Source: Microbacterium oleivorans (GTDB lineage Bacteria; Actinomycetota; Actinomycetes; Actinomycetales; Microbacteriaceae). From it: a stretch of DNA of 64,000 nt. The position numbers were made by a program, and so were the translations under genes. The stretch covers positions 1,154,766 through 1,218,765 of the forward strand of contig NZ_MAYO01000003.1 of assembly GCF_001691565.1 (NCBI RefSeq). Direction: 5' to 3'. This document shows, piece after piece, positions 11,490 through 21,019 of this stretch; the first letter of the stretch is position 1; each line of letters opens with the position of its first letter. Under the pieces are notes generated by a model, which was not told the origin of the DNA, searched no databases, and saw nothing but the letters and a program-made list of their open reading frames with translations.

Positions 11490-12476
11490 TCAGCGCTGCG
11501 CGCGCAATGCCTCGATGAGGGCGAGCTCCTCGGCGCGTTCGAGACCGGCGGCCCGTGACCGCGCGACGCCGCGGGCCCGCTCGTCCGCGAGGACGCAGTC
11601 GATCGTCTCGGACAGGGGACGGATGCCGCCGCCCGCCGCCCGGTAGGCGGCACCGCTCCGCGACGCGAACCCCGGCACGTCGGCCGGGAGCCAGAGCGGG
11701 AGCGACCGCGGTCCCGCCCAGAAGGCGACGCCGTGGCGTTCGAGCCAGTCGGCGGGAGCGGTCAGCACCTCCCCGGTGTGGCCGGCGGCCTCTCGCGCGA
11801 GGGTGAGGACGCCGGCGAGGGGGTGGGAGTGACCGACCGCGTCGACGACGCCGTCGAATCCGCGCGCGCCCGATGCGACGACGAAGGACACGAGGTCGTC
11901 GACGTCGATCACCTGCGCGCGGAGGTCCGGGCCTTCGGGGACGAGAACGGGCTCCGTGCCGGCGGCGGCGAACCGCGCCGGCCAGTAGCCGAACCGGTCC
12001 GTCGGGTCTCCCGGTCCCACGATCAGCCCGGGGCGAATGATCGAGACACGAGCGCCGAGCCCCGCGGCGGCCCGCTCTGCCGTCACTTTGGCGCGGGCGT
12101 GATCAACGGGGTCGTCCTCGCCGAGCGGTTCGACCAGGTCCGCGTCCTCGTCGGCGCCCGGGGTGCTCGCGTCGGCGTAGACCGACACGCTGGAGAGGTA
12201 CGTCGCATGCGGCGAACGGTCTCCGAGAACGGATGCCGCATGGGCGACGTGCGCCGGCACGGAGGAGACATCGACGATCTCATCCCATTCTGTGCCGACG
12301 AGTGCGTCGTAGGCGCCGGACAGCCCGCGATCGGTGACGACGAGGTCGGCGCCATCGGGAGCGGAGCGGCCGCCGCGAGCTGTCACCGTCACTCGCGCGC
12401 CACGGTCGATCCAGGCCTCCGCGATGCGCCGGCCCACCCATCCGGTGCCGCCCAGGACGAGGACCCGATCGCTCAT
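11490..12476 (-). CDS. NAD-dependent epimerase/dehydratase-like protein
   Basis: A 328-residue extended short-chain dehydrogenase. The N-terminus RVLVLGGTGWVGRRIAEAW is a Rossmann NAD(P)-binding loop (GxxGxxG at about residues 9-15). The catalytic region has YLSSVSVYA rather than a clear YxxxK, so it may be an atypical or non-catalytic member. The substrate is unknown. The ATG overlaps the stop of the upstream ABC permease by four bases, so it belongs to that operon. Confidence 0.8.
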   Translation of the reverse strand: MSDRVLVLGGTGWVGRRIAEAWIDRGARVTVTARGGRSAPDGADLVVTDRGLSGAYDALVGTEWDEIVDVSSVPAHVAHAASVLGDRSPHATYLSSVSVYADASTPGADEDADLVEPLGEDDPVDHARAKVTAERAAAGLGARVSIIRPGLIVGPGDPTDRFGYWPARFAAAGTEPVLVPEGPDLRAQVIDVDDLVSFVVASGARGFDGVVDAVGHSHPLAGVLTLAREAAGHTGEVLTAPADWLERHGVAFWAGPRSLPLWLPADVPGFASRSGAAYRAAGGGIRPLSETIDCVLADERARGVARSRAAGLERAEELALIEALRAQR

Positions 12477-14056
12477 GACGGCAGCGCCCGGATGCGCTCG
12501 AGAAGTTCAGGACCGGACCGGTCGAACGTGCGGCCTCCGATGACCACACCGAGCGCTGCGACCCCTCCGCCGACCACGAGCCCGGTCGCAAGGGTCGCCC
12601 ACCCCCAGGAACCGACGCCCTGGACCATTCCGGTTGTCGCCAGGATGAGGACGGGGACCGACAGCACGGCGATGACGGCCCACACCACGAACACCAGCAG
12701 GCCGCCGACGAAGGTCTGCCCGGGAACACTCTTGAACGGGCTGTCCCCCGGAGCGGCGACAGGCGTGATGATCATCGCGGATGTCACAGCGGCGACGCCG
12801 TACCCGGTGAGGAGGACGCCGAGGGCGGCGCCGAGGACGAGCGGCAGACGGGCGGCATCCCCGCCCGCGACGCTTGTGACGACCGACAGGACGACCACCA
12901 GCGGGATGCCGACGCACGCCGATCCGAGCAGGCGTCCGAGGCGATCGTCCCGCCCCCGGACGCCGGTGGCCAGGACGGTGGCATAGGCCGAGCCGTCGTA
13001 GGAGACGTCGCTGTACCCCGCGATCGCGAGCACGAACGCCACGAGCACGGGCGACGCGGCGAAGAGGAACCCGTCCACGCCGCTGACGAAGGCGAACAGG
13101 ATCGGGAAGATCGGGACCACCAACAGCTGGCGGAGATATCGCGGATCGCGGAGCCACGCGCTGAGCGATCGGGCCCAGGTCGCACCGACGCCGCCGGTCG
13201 GCATGACCCCGAACAGCCCGAGCCTGCCGGCGGCGACCTGCCGGCTCGACGGGCGGGGCGGCGACGCGGTCGCTCCGCCGACCGCACGCGACCAGCCCCA
13301 CCACAGGACACTGAGACTGGCGAGGGCGATGGCGGCGCGTGCGAGCGCGATGAGCCCGTCCCCGGCAGCGAGTGCGGGAGCAACGCCCCAGGCGGCTCCG
13401 AGGGGCGTCCAGGGGAGGACCGCCGCGGCGGCACCGAGCCGTTCCCCGAGCGATCCGTCACCGCCGTCGAGCAGGCTCAGGACACCGGTGATGATGGGAC
13501 CGGCGAGCATCGCCACGACGAGCACGACCGTGCCGATGAGCTCGCGCCAGCGACGGTTGCCGCCGACGCCCTCGGACAGTTCGGCGACGAGGCGGGAGGC
13601 GACGACGCAGATCCCCACGCCGACCAGCGCGGCGGCAAGACCCGCCAGGGCGGCGAGCGGCCACCGCGCCCACAGGATCACCGAGGTCAGGGCGACGAGG
13701 GTCGTCACGATTCCCGGGATGCCGGTCGCCCCCGTTCCGGCGAGCGCGAGCATCGTCTGACGACGGGTGAACGGGAAGGGCGCGAGACGCCGCGCGTCGA
13801 TCGACGTGTCCATCCCGGCCACCACGATCGGTCCGACGATCCATCCGAGCACGAGCGCGCTGCCGGCGATGATGCTGACGCCCGCTGACGCCTCGAGCGA
13901 CCCGAACAGGCTGAGCGAGACGATGCCGGCGACGACGGAGACCAGGATGCCGAAGCCCCACAGGACGCCGAAGATGAAGCCGACGAGCTGCCAGGGCCGA
14001 CGGGCGAGCGTGTTGAAGAGCGCGCGATAGCGGAGCTTCAGGACTGTCGCAACCAC
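12473..14056 (-). CDS. ABC transporter permease, exporter type
   Basis: A 527-residue membrane protein with roughly twelve hydrophobic segments, beginning with a short cytosolic stretch (KLRYRALFNTLARRPWQ). No binding-protein or drug-family signature is visible. The GTG at 14054-14056 is chosen because it lies 16 bases inside the 3' end of the ATPase gene, giving tight coupling to the ATPase. Together they would form an export-type ABC transporter of unknown substrate. Confidence 0.8.
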   Translation of the reverse strand: MVATVLKLRYRALFNTLARRPWQLVGFIFGVLWGFGILVSVVAGIVSLSLFGSLEASAGVSIIAGSALVLGWIVGPIVVAGMDTSIDARRLAPFPFTRRQTMLALAGTGATGIPGIVTTLVALTSVILWARWPLAALAGLAAALVGVGICVVASRLVAELSEGVGGNRRWRELIGTVVLVVAMLAGPIITGVLSLLDGGDGSLGERLGAAAAVLPWTPLGAAWGVAPALAAGDGLIALARAAIALASLSVLWWGWSRAVGGATASPPRPSSRQVAAGRLGLFGVMPTGGVGATWARSLSAWLRDPRYLRQLLVVPIFPILFAFVSGVDGFLFAASPVLVAFVLAIAGYSDVSYDGSAYATVLATGVRGRDDRLGRLLGSACVGIPLVVVLSVVTSVAGGDAARLPLVLGAALGVLLTGYGVAAVTSAMIITPVAAPGDSPFKSVPGQTFVGGLLVFVVWAVIAVLSVPVLILATTGMVQGVGSWGWATLATGLVVGGGVAALGVVIGGRTFDRSGPELLERIRALPS

Positions 14057-14808
14057 TGCGGCCCCTCGCTCGTGTGACGGCCGCCGACCAGCTCGACGAA
14101 GCGGTCCTGCAGGCTGCGCCCGGCTCGGACCTCTTCGACCGTGCCCGCGGCGAGGACGCGTCCGGCTGCGATGACCGCGACGTGGTCGCACATGCGCTGC
14201 ACGAGGTCCATGGAGTGGCTCGAGACGATGACCGATCCGCCCGAGGCGGTGTAGCTGCGGAGCACGTCCTCGATGTTCGCCGCCGACACAGGGTCAACGG
14301 ACTCGAACGGTTCGTCGAGGACGAGCAGGCGGGGCGCGTGGACGAGGGCGCAGGCCAGCGCGACCTTCTTGGTCATGCCGGCGGAATAGTCCGCGACGAC
14401 GGTGCCCGCCGCCGGACGCAGGTCCATGAGGTCGAGCAGATCCGACACCCGCGGCGCGATATCGGCCCGCGGCAGGCCGAACATCATCGCGGTGTAGGTG
14501 ATCAGCTGCTCGCCGGTGAGGCGGTCGAAGAGGCGGTTCCCGTCGGACAGGTTGCCGATCACGCGCTTGGCGGCGACAGGGTCCCGCCACACGTCGATGC
14601 CGTGCACCCAGGCGCCGCCCGCGTCGGGCCGCAGGAGCCCTGTCGCCATGGACAGCGTGGTGGTCTTACCTGCCCCGTTCGGGCCGACGAGCCCGTAGAA
14701 GGACCCGGCGGGCACGGACAGATCGATGCCGGCGACGGCCGGTGTCGACCCGAACTGCTTCACGAGTCCGGAGAGCTGAAGGGCGGGAACGCTCTGTTGC
14801 TGGCTCAC
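14038..14808 (-). CDS. ABC transporter ATP-binding protein
   Basis: A 256-residue ATPase with Walker A GPNGAGKTT near residue 43, Walker B LLVLDEPFESVDP and the switch histidine in VIVSSHSMDL. The ABC signature reads DYSAGMTKKVALA instead of LSGGQ, a known variant in exporter-type ATPases with DUF4162-like neighbours. Partner of the 12473-14056 permease. The GTG start has a TAGGCT -10 element 7 bases upstream. Confidence 0.88.
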   Translation of the reverse strand: MSQQQSVPALQLSGLVKQFGSTPAVAGIDLSVPAGSFYGLVGPNGAGKTTTLSMATGLLRPDAGGAWVHGIDVWRDPVAAKRVIGNLSDGNRLFDRLTGEQLITYTAMMFGLPRADIAPRVSDLLDLMDLRPAAGTVVADYSAGMTKKVALACALVHAPRLLVLDEPFESVDPVSAANIEDVLRSYTASGGSVIVSSHSMDLVQRMCDHVAVIAAGRVLAAGTVEEVRAGRSLQDRFVELVGGRHTSEGPQWLRQS

Positions 14809-14815
14809 CCCGGCG

Positions 14816-14821
14816 AGCCTA
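14816..14821 (-). promoter_or_regulatory. -10 element of the ABC ATPase (leaderless)
   Basis: TAGGCT with 7 bases to the GTG at 14808. Lies in the 60-base divergent gap shared with the AAA ATPase gene. Confidence 0.5.
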
Positions 14822-14868
14822 GCGAACCGCGGTGTCGCGATGTCGACGCCACCTGGCAGGGTGAGGGG

Positions 14869-15993
14869 ATGCTGCGCACGCTCGCCGTCTCCGGCTACCG
14901 ATCCCTCCGCGACATCGTGCTGCCCCTGGGCGAGCTCACGGTCGTCACCGGTCCGAACGGGTCCGGCAAATCCAACCTCTACCGCGCACTGCGGCTTCTG
15001 GCTGCGGCCGCGCGCGGTGACCTGGTGGGGGCGGTCGCACGCGAAGGGGGTCTGCCCTCGCTCCTGTGGGCAGGACCGGAGGACGGGGGCGATCACGGCA
15101 CCGTGCGGCGGAATCCGATCGCGGTGCAGCTCGGGTTCGCGTCTGACGAGCTCGGGTACCTCGTAGATCTCGGTATTCCGCAGGCGTCGCAGGACAGCGT
15201 GTTCGCCCGCGATCCCGAGATCAAGCGTGAACAGGTCTTCGCCGGCCCTCTCGCAAAACCCGCGACGCTCCTCATCGACCGGCTGCGCACCCAGACGCGG
15301 GTCCGCGACGAGGCGTGGGTCACCCTCGACCAGAAGCTCGCGCCGTTCGAGAGCATCATCACCGATCTGGCCGATGGCGACACCGCTCCGGAGCTCCTGG
15401 GGCTCCGGCGGATCATGAACGGCTGGCGCTTCTACGACCACTTCCGGGTGGACGCGGATGCCCCTGCCCGGCGTCCCCAGGTCGGTACGCGGTCGCCCCT
15501 CCTCGCCCATGACGGGTCCAACCTTGCCGCCGTCTGGGCCACGGTCCACGACATGGGCTTCGGCCACCAGCTCGACCGTGCGGTCGACGAGGCCTTTCCC
15601 GGCAGTCGCGTTCGCGTCGAGGCGACGGGCGGCGTGCTCCGGTTGACGGTGCGGCAGCCGGGGCTGCTCCGCCCCCTGGACGCGGCCGAACTCTCGGACG
15701 GGACCCTCCGTTACCTGCTCCTGTGCGCGGCGCTCCTGCCCGCCAGGCCCGCACCCCTCACGGTCCTCAACGAGCCGGAGTCGAGCCTTCACCCGAGCCT
15801 GCTCGAACCGTTGGCGCATCTCGTGCGGGCGGCATCCGAGCAGACGCAGGTCATCCTGGTGTCGCACGCGTCCGGGCTCGTCGACGCGATACCCGATGCC
15901 AACCGGGTCTCTCTCGAGCGGTACAGCAACGGCACGGCCGTCGAGGGATCGGGCCGATTGGACGGCCCGCCGTGGAACTGGGGCAAGCGCTGA
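14869..15993 (+). CDS. AAA-family ATPase, SMC/OLD-like
   Basis: A 374-residue single-chain ATPase of the AAA_21/RecF-SMC type: N-terminal YRSLRDIVLPL, Walker A GPNGSGKSN (about 28-36), a signature-like ELSDGTLRYLLL near 280, Walker B LTVLNEPESSLHP, and ILVSHASGL as switch region. There is no Toprim domain as in OLD nucleases and no neighbouring nuclease gene, so the function is unknown; such stand-alone ATPases are found in repair, recombination and sometimes defence. The ATG follows a GAGGGG ribosome-binding site. It is divergent from the ABC exporter operon. Confidence 0.8.
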   Translation: MLRTLAVSGYRSLRDIVLPLGELTVVTGPNGSGKSNLYRALRLLAAAARGDLVGAVAREGGLPSLLWAGPEDGGDHGTVRRNPIAVQLGFASDELGYLVDLGIPQASQDSVFARDPEIKREQVFAGPLAKPATLLIDRLRTQTRVRDEAWVTLDQKLAPFESIITDLADGDTAPELLGLRRIMNGWRFYDHFRVDADAPARRPQVGTRSPLLAHDGSNLAAVWATVHDMGFGHQLDRAVDEAFPGSRVRVEATGGVLRLTVRQPGLLRPLDAAELSDGTLRYLLLCAALLPARPAPLTVLNEPESSLHPSLLEPLAHLVRAASEQTQVILVSHASGLVDAIPDANRVSLERYSNGTAVEGSGRLDGPPWNWGKR

Positions 15994-16010
15994 GCAGTCC
16001 CCTCGACGGA

Positions 16011-16016
16011 TAGCGT
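16011..16016 (+). promoter_or_regulatory. -10 element of the esterase gene (leaderless)
   Basis: TAGCGT with 6 bases to the ATG at 16023. Confidence 0.5.
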
Positions 16017-16022
16017 TACGGG

Positions 16023-17393
16023 ATGCCGCCACTCGCCGTCCCCGGTCCGATCCCGACGCGCTCCGGGCCCGTCACGGGCCTCCGCGACGGCGACGTCATC
16101 CGCTACCGGGGAATCCCCTACGCGACCGCCGCCCGCGGAGAGGCGCCCGTGGCGGCGCAGGCCGGACGCACAGTGCTCAGCGCGGTGACTCCGGCACCTG
16201 CCTGTCCGCAGCCGTCGTCGCGGATCCTCGACACCCTCCTGGAGGGCGCCCTCGACGGTGTGAGCCAGTCGGAGGACTGCCAGCGCCTGTCGATCACGCT
16301 GCCGGCGGACCTCGATCCCCGTGAGGTCGTTCCCGTCATCGTCTGGTTCCACGGCGGCGGATACACGACCGGTGCCGGCGATCTCGAGATCTACGATCCC
16401 CGCGCCCTCGTCGCCGAACAGCGCGTCATCGTCGTCGCCGTGACCTCACGGCTCGGGCTGCTGGGCTTCGGCGGCGGCGGATCCGGGCCGAGGCACCCGC
16501 ACGACGGACCGCCCGCCAACCTTGGCCTGCTCGATCAGGTCGAGGCGCTGCGCTGGATCCACGCGTCGATAGGCGCGTTCGGCGGGGATCCGGCAACCCT
16601 CACCGCGATGGGTCAGTCCGCGGGCGCCGACGCGATCCTGCACCTTTTGATCAGCGAGGGGGCGCGCGGACTCATCCGCCGGGCCATCGTGCAAAGCCCG
16701 CCCCTCGGTGTCACCGTCGGGCGGGAGCGCATGTTCCGAGCGATGGCGCGCGTGACGCGGGCGCTCGCCCCCGACGCCGCGACCGATGCGGTGCTTCAGC
16801 GGCAAGCCGGGGCGGAGCGCGCCTCCTGGGCCTTCGGCATCCGTTCGGGGCTTCCGTGGGGCCCGCGCTACGGGCACGCTCCCCTCCCGACCGAAGCGCA
16901 GCGGGATGCCGCGTGGCAGGCAGTCGCATCGGACGTCGACCTGCTCATCGGCACCACCCGGGACGAGATCGCGATGTATCTGCCGGCGCTCCCCGTGGTC
17001 GCGCCGCTCCTGCGGGTCCCCGTGCTGGGCCGGGGTCTTCGAGCGCTGCTCATGCGCGCGATGGTGGCTCCGCTGACCCGCGTCGTCTACACGCGGCCCG
17101 TGCGCGCATTCGTCGATCGCCACCGAGCGGCGGGCGGTCGCGCCGTTCGGTACCTGCTGGAGGCCGCGCCGGCATCCAGCCCGATCGGAGTGGGCCACAC
17201 CGTGGATGTCCCGCTGGTGCTCGGCACCCGGGATGCCTGGACGCGAACAAGCCTCGTCCCACCCGAGGCCTGGGCCGAGGTCGACGCCCGCGGGCCCGCG
17301 GTGCGCCGGGTCTGGGCCGACTTCGCGCGGACCGGCAAGGTCGCACCCGACGCGGATGCCGACGCCTGCGGCATGCGCTTCGATCGCGGCTGA
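16023..17393 (+). CDS. Carboxylesterase, type B
   Basis: A 456-residue alpha/beta hydrolase of the carboxylesterase/para-nitrobenzyl-esterase family. The oxyanion-hole motif HGGGY is at residues 110-114, the nucleophile Ser199 in MGQSAGA, an acidic residue in TTRDEIAMY and a histidine in GVGHTVDVPLV that likely complete the triad. No signal peptide, so probably cytoplasmic. The physiological ester is unknown. It converges on pheT; a short 5-bp hairpin (17401-17414) lies between. Confidence 0.88.
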   Translation: MPPLAVPGPIPTRSGPVTGLRDGDVIRYRGIPYATAARGEAPVAAQAGRTVLSAVTPAPACPQPSSRILDTLLEGALDGVSQSEDCQRLSITLPADLDPREVVPVIVWFHGGGYTTGAGDLEIYDPRALVAEQRVIVVAVTSRLGLLGFGGGGSGPRHPHDGPPANLGLLDQVEALRWIHASIGAFGGDPATLTAMGQSAGADAILHLLISEGARGLIRRAIVQSPPLGVTVGRERMFRAMARVTRALAPDAATDAVLQRQAGAERASWAFGIRSGLPWGPRYGHAPLPTEAQRDAAWQAVASDVDLLIGTTRDEIAMYLPALPVVAPLLRVPVLGRGLRALLMRAMVAPLTRVVYTRPVRAFVDRHRAAGGRAVRYLLEAAPASSPIGVGHTVDVPLVLGTRDAWTRTSLVPPEAWAEVDARGPAVRRVWADFARTGKVAPDADADACGMRFDRG

Positions 17394-17420
17394 CCGCGCA
17401 CGCCCCGCAGGGCGGCCGGC

Positions 17421-19931
17421 TCAGTCGCGGATCGCCGCTCCGTGCCGCTCGGCCGCGACGGCGACGCCGGCGAGCTTCGCGTCCGTGGCCTCCGAAGCGG
17501 TCAGCGTGCGGTCGTCGGCGCGGAAGCGCAGGGCGAACGTGAGGCTCTTCGAGCCGTTCGGCAGACCGGTGCCCCGGTAGTCGTCCACGAGGCGGATGTC
17601 CTCGAGGAGAGGGCCGGCCCCGTCCACGAGCGCATCGCGCACCTCACCGGCGGTGAGGTCGGCGGGCACGACGAGCGAGACGTCCTGCGTGGCGGCCGGG
17701 TAGGTCGCGAGCGAGGGTGCGGCATCCGGTGCGGGCGTGAGGGCGAGCACCGCGTCGAGGTCGATCTCTGCGACGAAGACGCGGCCGTGCAGGTCGGCGG
17801 CCTCCACGACGGCGGGGAGCAGCTCGCCGACGTAGCCGACCTCGGTCTCCCCGACGAAGAGCGATCCGGCGCGTCCGGGGTGAAGAGCCGCGCGCTGCGA
17901 CTGACGGACATCGATCGCGACGCCTGCCGACGCGGCGATCGTCTGGACTGCGCCGAGCGCATCGGCGAGGTCGAAGGCGACCGCCGGCTGGCCGGGGCGC
18001 TTCGCCTGGGCGTTGCCGTGCAGCAGGACGGCGACGTTCCGCGGCTGCGGCGGGATCGACGCGTGCAGGGCGACGAGCGTGGCTTCATCGGGCAGCTGCG
18101 CGAGCGGCGGCACGGTCGTGGTGCCGTACTCGACGCCCTCCACCGGCGCGAACACCGTGCCGGTCTCGAAGAGGGCGATGTCGGTGAAACCGCGCGACGC
18201 GTTGCGGTGTGCGATCTGCAGGAGCCCAGGCAGCAGCGAGCGACGGAGGAACGGCGCCTGACCGTCGAGCGGGTTCGCGAGACGGATCGACGGGACGTGA
18301 TCCCCCGACGGCGAGCCGTGGAGGTCGTTCTGCTCCTCGGTCGTGAACGGGAACGCGACGACCTCGACGTGACCGGAGGCAGCCAACGCATTGGCGACGC
18401 GACGGCGTCCGCGCTGCGCCGCCGTGAGGCCGCGGCCTGAGGGCGGCGTCGGAAGGATCGAGGGGATCCGGTCGAGCCCGTGCAGGCGCGCCACTTCTTC
18501 TGCGAGCGTCCACCGGTCGGTGAGGTCGGGGCGCCACGAGGGCGGGATGACCTCCCAGCCGCCGTCGCCGTCGATGACCTCGCACCCGATGGTCTCGAGC
18601 GCGTCGACGATCTCTTCGGGCGTGTAGTCGACGCCGATCAGGCCGCCGACGAACGACTCGGGGAGGTCGACGGACGGGACGAACACCTCGGCGAAGAGGG
18701 CGCCGCCCGTGGTCGTGTCGAGCGTGCCGCCGGCGAGGTCGACCATCAGGTCGGCGACGCGCCGCGCCGCGACGAACGGGATGAGCGGATCGACGCCGCG
18801 CTCGAAGCGGCGGGATGCCTCACTGGGGAGCTTGTGACGACGCGCGCTCCGCGCGATCGACACCGGGTCGAAGATGGCCGCCTCGATGAGGACGTTGCGC
18901 GTGGCATCCCCCATCTCGGTCTTGCCGCCGCCCATGACGCCCGCCAGGCCGATGGGTCCGGACTCATCGGTGATGAGCAAGTCCTCGGCGTCGAGCGTGC
19001 GCTCCTTGCCATCGAGGGTCGTGAGCTTCTCCCCCGCCGACGCGCGGCGGACGGTGATGCCGCCCGTGAGCGTGTCGAGGTCGTAGCCGTGGATCGGGTT
19101 GCCGAGTTCGAGCATCACGTAGTTGGTGATGTCGATCAGGATGCCGAGGGAGCGGATGCCGGCGAGCGACAGGCGCGCGGTCATCCAGGGCGGCGTCGGC
19201 CGCGATGGGTCGACATCGCGCACGATGCGCACGACGAACTCGCTCGCACCGGGCTTGCCGTGGATCGGAGCCGTGTCGTCGACGGTGACGTCGAACCCGC
19301 CGGTGGGCTGCTCGAGCTCCTCGAAGGGGCGAAGCCCGGGGTCGGTGAACGTGCCGCCGGTCGCGTGCGCGTACTCGCGCGCGGCGCCACGGATCGAGAG
19401 GGCGTACCCCCGGTCGGGCGTGACGTTGATGTCGACGGCGACGTCATCGAGTCCGAGGAGGGCGATCGCGTCGGTCCCGACCTCGGGGTCGAGGCCCAGT
19501 TCCGTCAGGCGGAGGATGCCGGAGTGCTCGTCGCCCAGGCCGAGCTCCTTGGCGGAGGCGATCATGCCGTCCGAGACGTGACCGTACGTCTTCCGCGCCG
19601 CGATCGGGAACGGGCCGGGGAGCACGGCTCCCGGCAGCGTCACGACGACCTTGTCGCCCTCGAAGAAGTTCCCGGCGCCGCAGACGATGCCGCGGACACC
19701 GCCGTTCGCCTCGCCGACGTCGACCTGGCACCACCGGATGGTCTTGCCGTTGGACTGCGGTTCCGCGTCGAACGAGACGACGCGTCCGACGACGATCGGA
19801 CCGGTGAGGTCGAACGCGTGGACGTCCTCCTCCTCGAAGCCGACCGAGACGAAGGAGGCGAGGACGTCCTCGGGGGTCGTGCCTTCGGCCACGTCGACGT
19901 ACTCGCCGAGCCAAGAGAGCGGGACGCGCAT
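17421..19931 (-). CDS. pheT: Phenylalanyl-tRNA synthetase beta subunit
   Basis: The large subunit of the heterotetrameric PheRS. The 836-residue protein contains the N-terminal RVPLSWLGEYVD, the EMAP-type tRNA-binding domain (about 40-165), the B3/B4 editing domain, B5, and the C-terminal ferredoxin-like anticodon-binding domain beginning near SLATYPAATQDVSLVVP. Full length. Its ATG overlaps the pheS stop by one base (TGATG), giving coupled translation. Confidence 0.96.
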   Translation of the reverse strand: MRVPLSWLGEYVDVAEGTTPEDVLASFVSVGFEEEDVHAFDLTGPIVVGRVVSFDAEPQSNGKTIRWCQVDVGEANGGVRGIVCGAGNFFEGDKVVVTLPGAVLPGPFPIAARKTYGHVSDGMIASAKELGLGDEHSGILRLTELGLDPEVGTDAIALLGLDDVAVDINVTPDRGYALSIRGAAREYAHATGGTFTDPGLRPFEELEQPTGGFDVTVDDTAPIHGKPGASEFVVRIVRDVDPSRPTPPWMTARLSLAGIRSLGILIDITNYVMLELGNPIHGYDLDTLTGGITVRRASAGEKLTTLDGKERTLDAEDLLITDESGPIGLAGVMGGGKTEMGDATRNVLIEAAIFDPVSIARSARRHKLPSEASRRFERGVDPLIPFVAARRVADLMVDLAGGTLDTTTGGALFAEVFVPSVDLPESFVGGLIGVDYTPEEIVDALETIGCEVIDGDGGWEVIPPSWRPDLTDRWTLAEEVARLHGLDRIPSILPTPPSGRGLTAAQRGRRRVANALAASGHVEVVAFPFTTEEQNDLHGSPSGDHVPSIRLANPLDGQAPFLRRSLLPGLLQIAHRNASRGFTDIALFETGTVFAPVEGVEYGTTTVPPLAQLPDEATLVALHASIPPQPRNVAVLLHGNAQAKRPGQPAVAFDLADALGAVQTIAASAGVAIDVRQSQRAALHPGRAGSLFVGETEVGYVGELLPAVVEAADLHGRVFVAEIDLDAVLALTPAPDAAPSLATYPAATQDVSLVVPADLTAGEVRDALVDGAGPLLEDIRLVDDYRGTGLPNGSKSLTFALRFRADDRTLTASEATDAKLAGVAVAAERHGAAIRD

Positions 19932-20971
19932 CAGACCACCATTCCGAACTGCTCGCTGAAGCGGACATCGCCCTCGGCCATGTCGCGCATGTCCTGCACA
20001 TCGCTGCGGAACATCAGGGTCCGCTCGATGCCCATACCGAAGGCGAAGCCCGAGTAGACCTCGGGGTCGATGCCGGCGGCGCGGAGGACGTTGGGGTTCA
20101 CCATCCCGCATCCGCCCCACTCGATCCAGCGCGCGCCACCGGGGAAGGTGGGGTGCCAGAGGTCGAGCTCGGCGGACGGCTCGGTGAAGGGGAAGTAGTT
20201 GGTGCGGAACCGGGTCTTCGCCTCGGCACCGAAGAGGACCTTCGCCGCGTGGTCGAGGGTGCCCTTGAGGTGCGCCATCGTGATGCCCTTGTCGATCACG
20301 AGCCCTTCGAACTGCGTGAAGGCGGGCAGGTGCGTCGCGTCGAACTCGTCCGTGCGGTAGACCCGGCCCGGGCAGAGGATGTAGATCGGCACGTCGCGCT
20401 CGAGCATCGAGCGGACCTGCACCGGGCTCGTGTGCGTGCGCATGACCAGGTGCCGGGCGACCGGGTCGACGAAGAACGTGTCCTGCATCTGACGAGCCGG
20501 GTGATCAGGCGCGAAATTGAGGGCGTCGAAGTTGAACCATTCGTGCTCGAGTTCGGGCCCCTCCGCAATCTCCCAGCCCATGCCGACGAAGAGGTCGGCG
20601 ATCTCCTCCTGGAGGAGGGAGATGGGATGCCGCGCCCCGACACGCCCGCGCGGGGCGATCGCGGTGATGTCGACGCGCTCTGCGTCGAGCTTCGCGGCGG
20701 TCTCCGCCGCGGCGAGCTCGGCCTCGCGTGCCGCGAGGGCCTGGTTGACGCGCCCGCGGGCCTGGCCGACGAGCTTGCCGAGGGCGGCCTTCTGGTCGTT
20801 CGGGACGTTCCGCAGCTGCGCGTTCAGCCCGGCGAGGGGCGACCCCTCCGCGGTGTGAGCCGATCGTGCTGCTTTGAGCGCGGCGGTGTCGGGTGCGGCG
20901 GCGAAGGCTGCCAGCGCGTCCGAGACGGCGGCATCCACCGCCTCGGGGGTGATCTCGGGTGCGTCGGACAC
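19931..20971 (-). CDS. pheS: Phenylalanyl-tRNA synthetase alpha subunit
   Basis: Catalytic subunit of PheRS (class II). The 346-residue protein has an N-terminal coiled-coil arm (about 1-90), then class II motif 1 in GRVGARHPIS...EEIADLFVGMGWEIAEGPE, motif 2 HTSPVQVRSML / RVYRTDEFDATH and motif 3 in GFAFGMGIERTLM. The start is a GTG. A TAGACT -10 lies 8 bases before it and shares bases with the terminator hairpin of the upstream glutamate operon, so pheST should be an independent unit. No leader peptide or T-box is visible in the 48-base gap. Confidence 0.96.
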   Translation of the reverse strand: MSDAPEITPEAVDAAVSDALAAFAAAPDTAALKAARSAHTAEGSPLAGLNAQLRNVPNDQKAALGKLVGQARGRVNQALAAREAELAAAETAAKLDAERVDITAIAPRGRVGARHPISLLQEEIADLFVGMGWEIAEGPELEHEWFNFDALNFAPDHPARQMQDTFFVDPVARHLVMRTHTSPVQVRSMLERDVPIYILCPGRVYRTDEFDATHLPAFTQFEGLVIDKGITMAHLKGTLDHAAKVLFGAEAKTRFRTNYFPFTEPSAELDLWHPTFPGGARWIEWGGCGMVNPNVLRAAGIDPEVYSGFAFGMGIERTLMFRSDVQDMRDMAEGDVRFSEQFGMVV

Positions 20972-20979
20972 GAGAGACG

Positions 20980-20985
20980 AGTCTA
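20980..20985 (-). promoter_or_regulatory. -10 element of pheS inside terminator edge
   Basis: TAGACT with 8 bases to the GTG. Its first three bases are the last three of the 14-bp terminator stem at 20983-21015. Confidence 0.5.
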
Positions 20986-21015
20986 CCGGCGGGCCGGAGT
21001 GCGGCCCGCCGGTAG
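20983..21015 (-). terminator. Terminator of the glutamate transporter operon
   Basis: Perfect 14-bp inverted repeat (CTACCGGCGGGCCG at 20983-20996, complement at 21002-21015) with a 5-base loop, starting 4 bases after the last transporter gene's stop codon on the minus strand. Confidence 0.85.
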
Positions 21016-21019
21016 GAAG

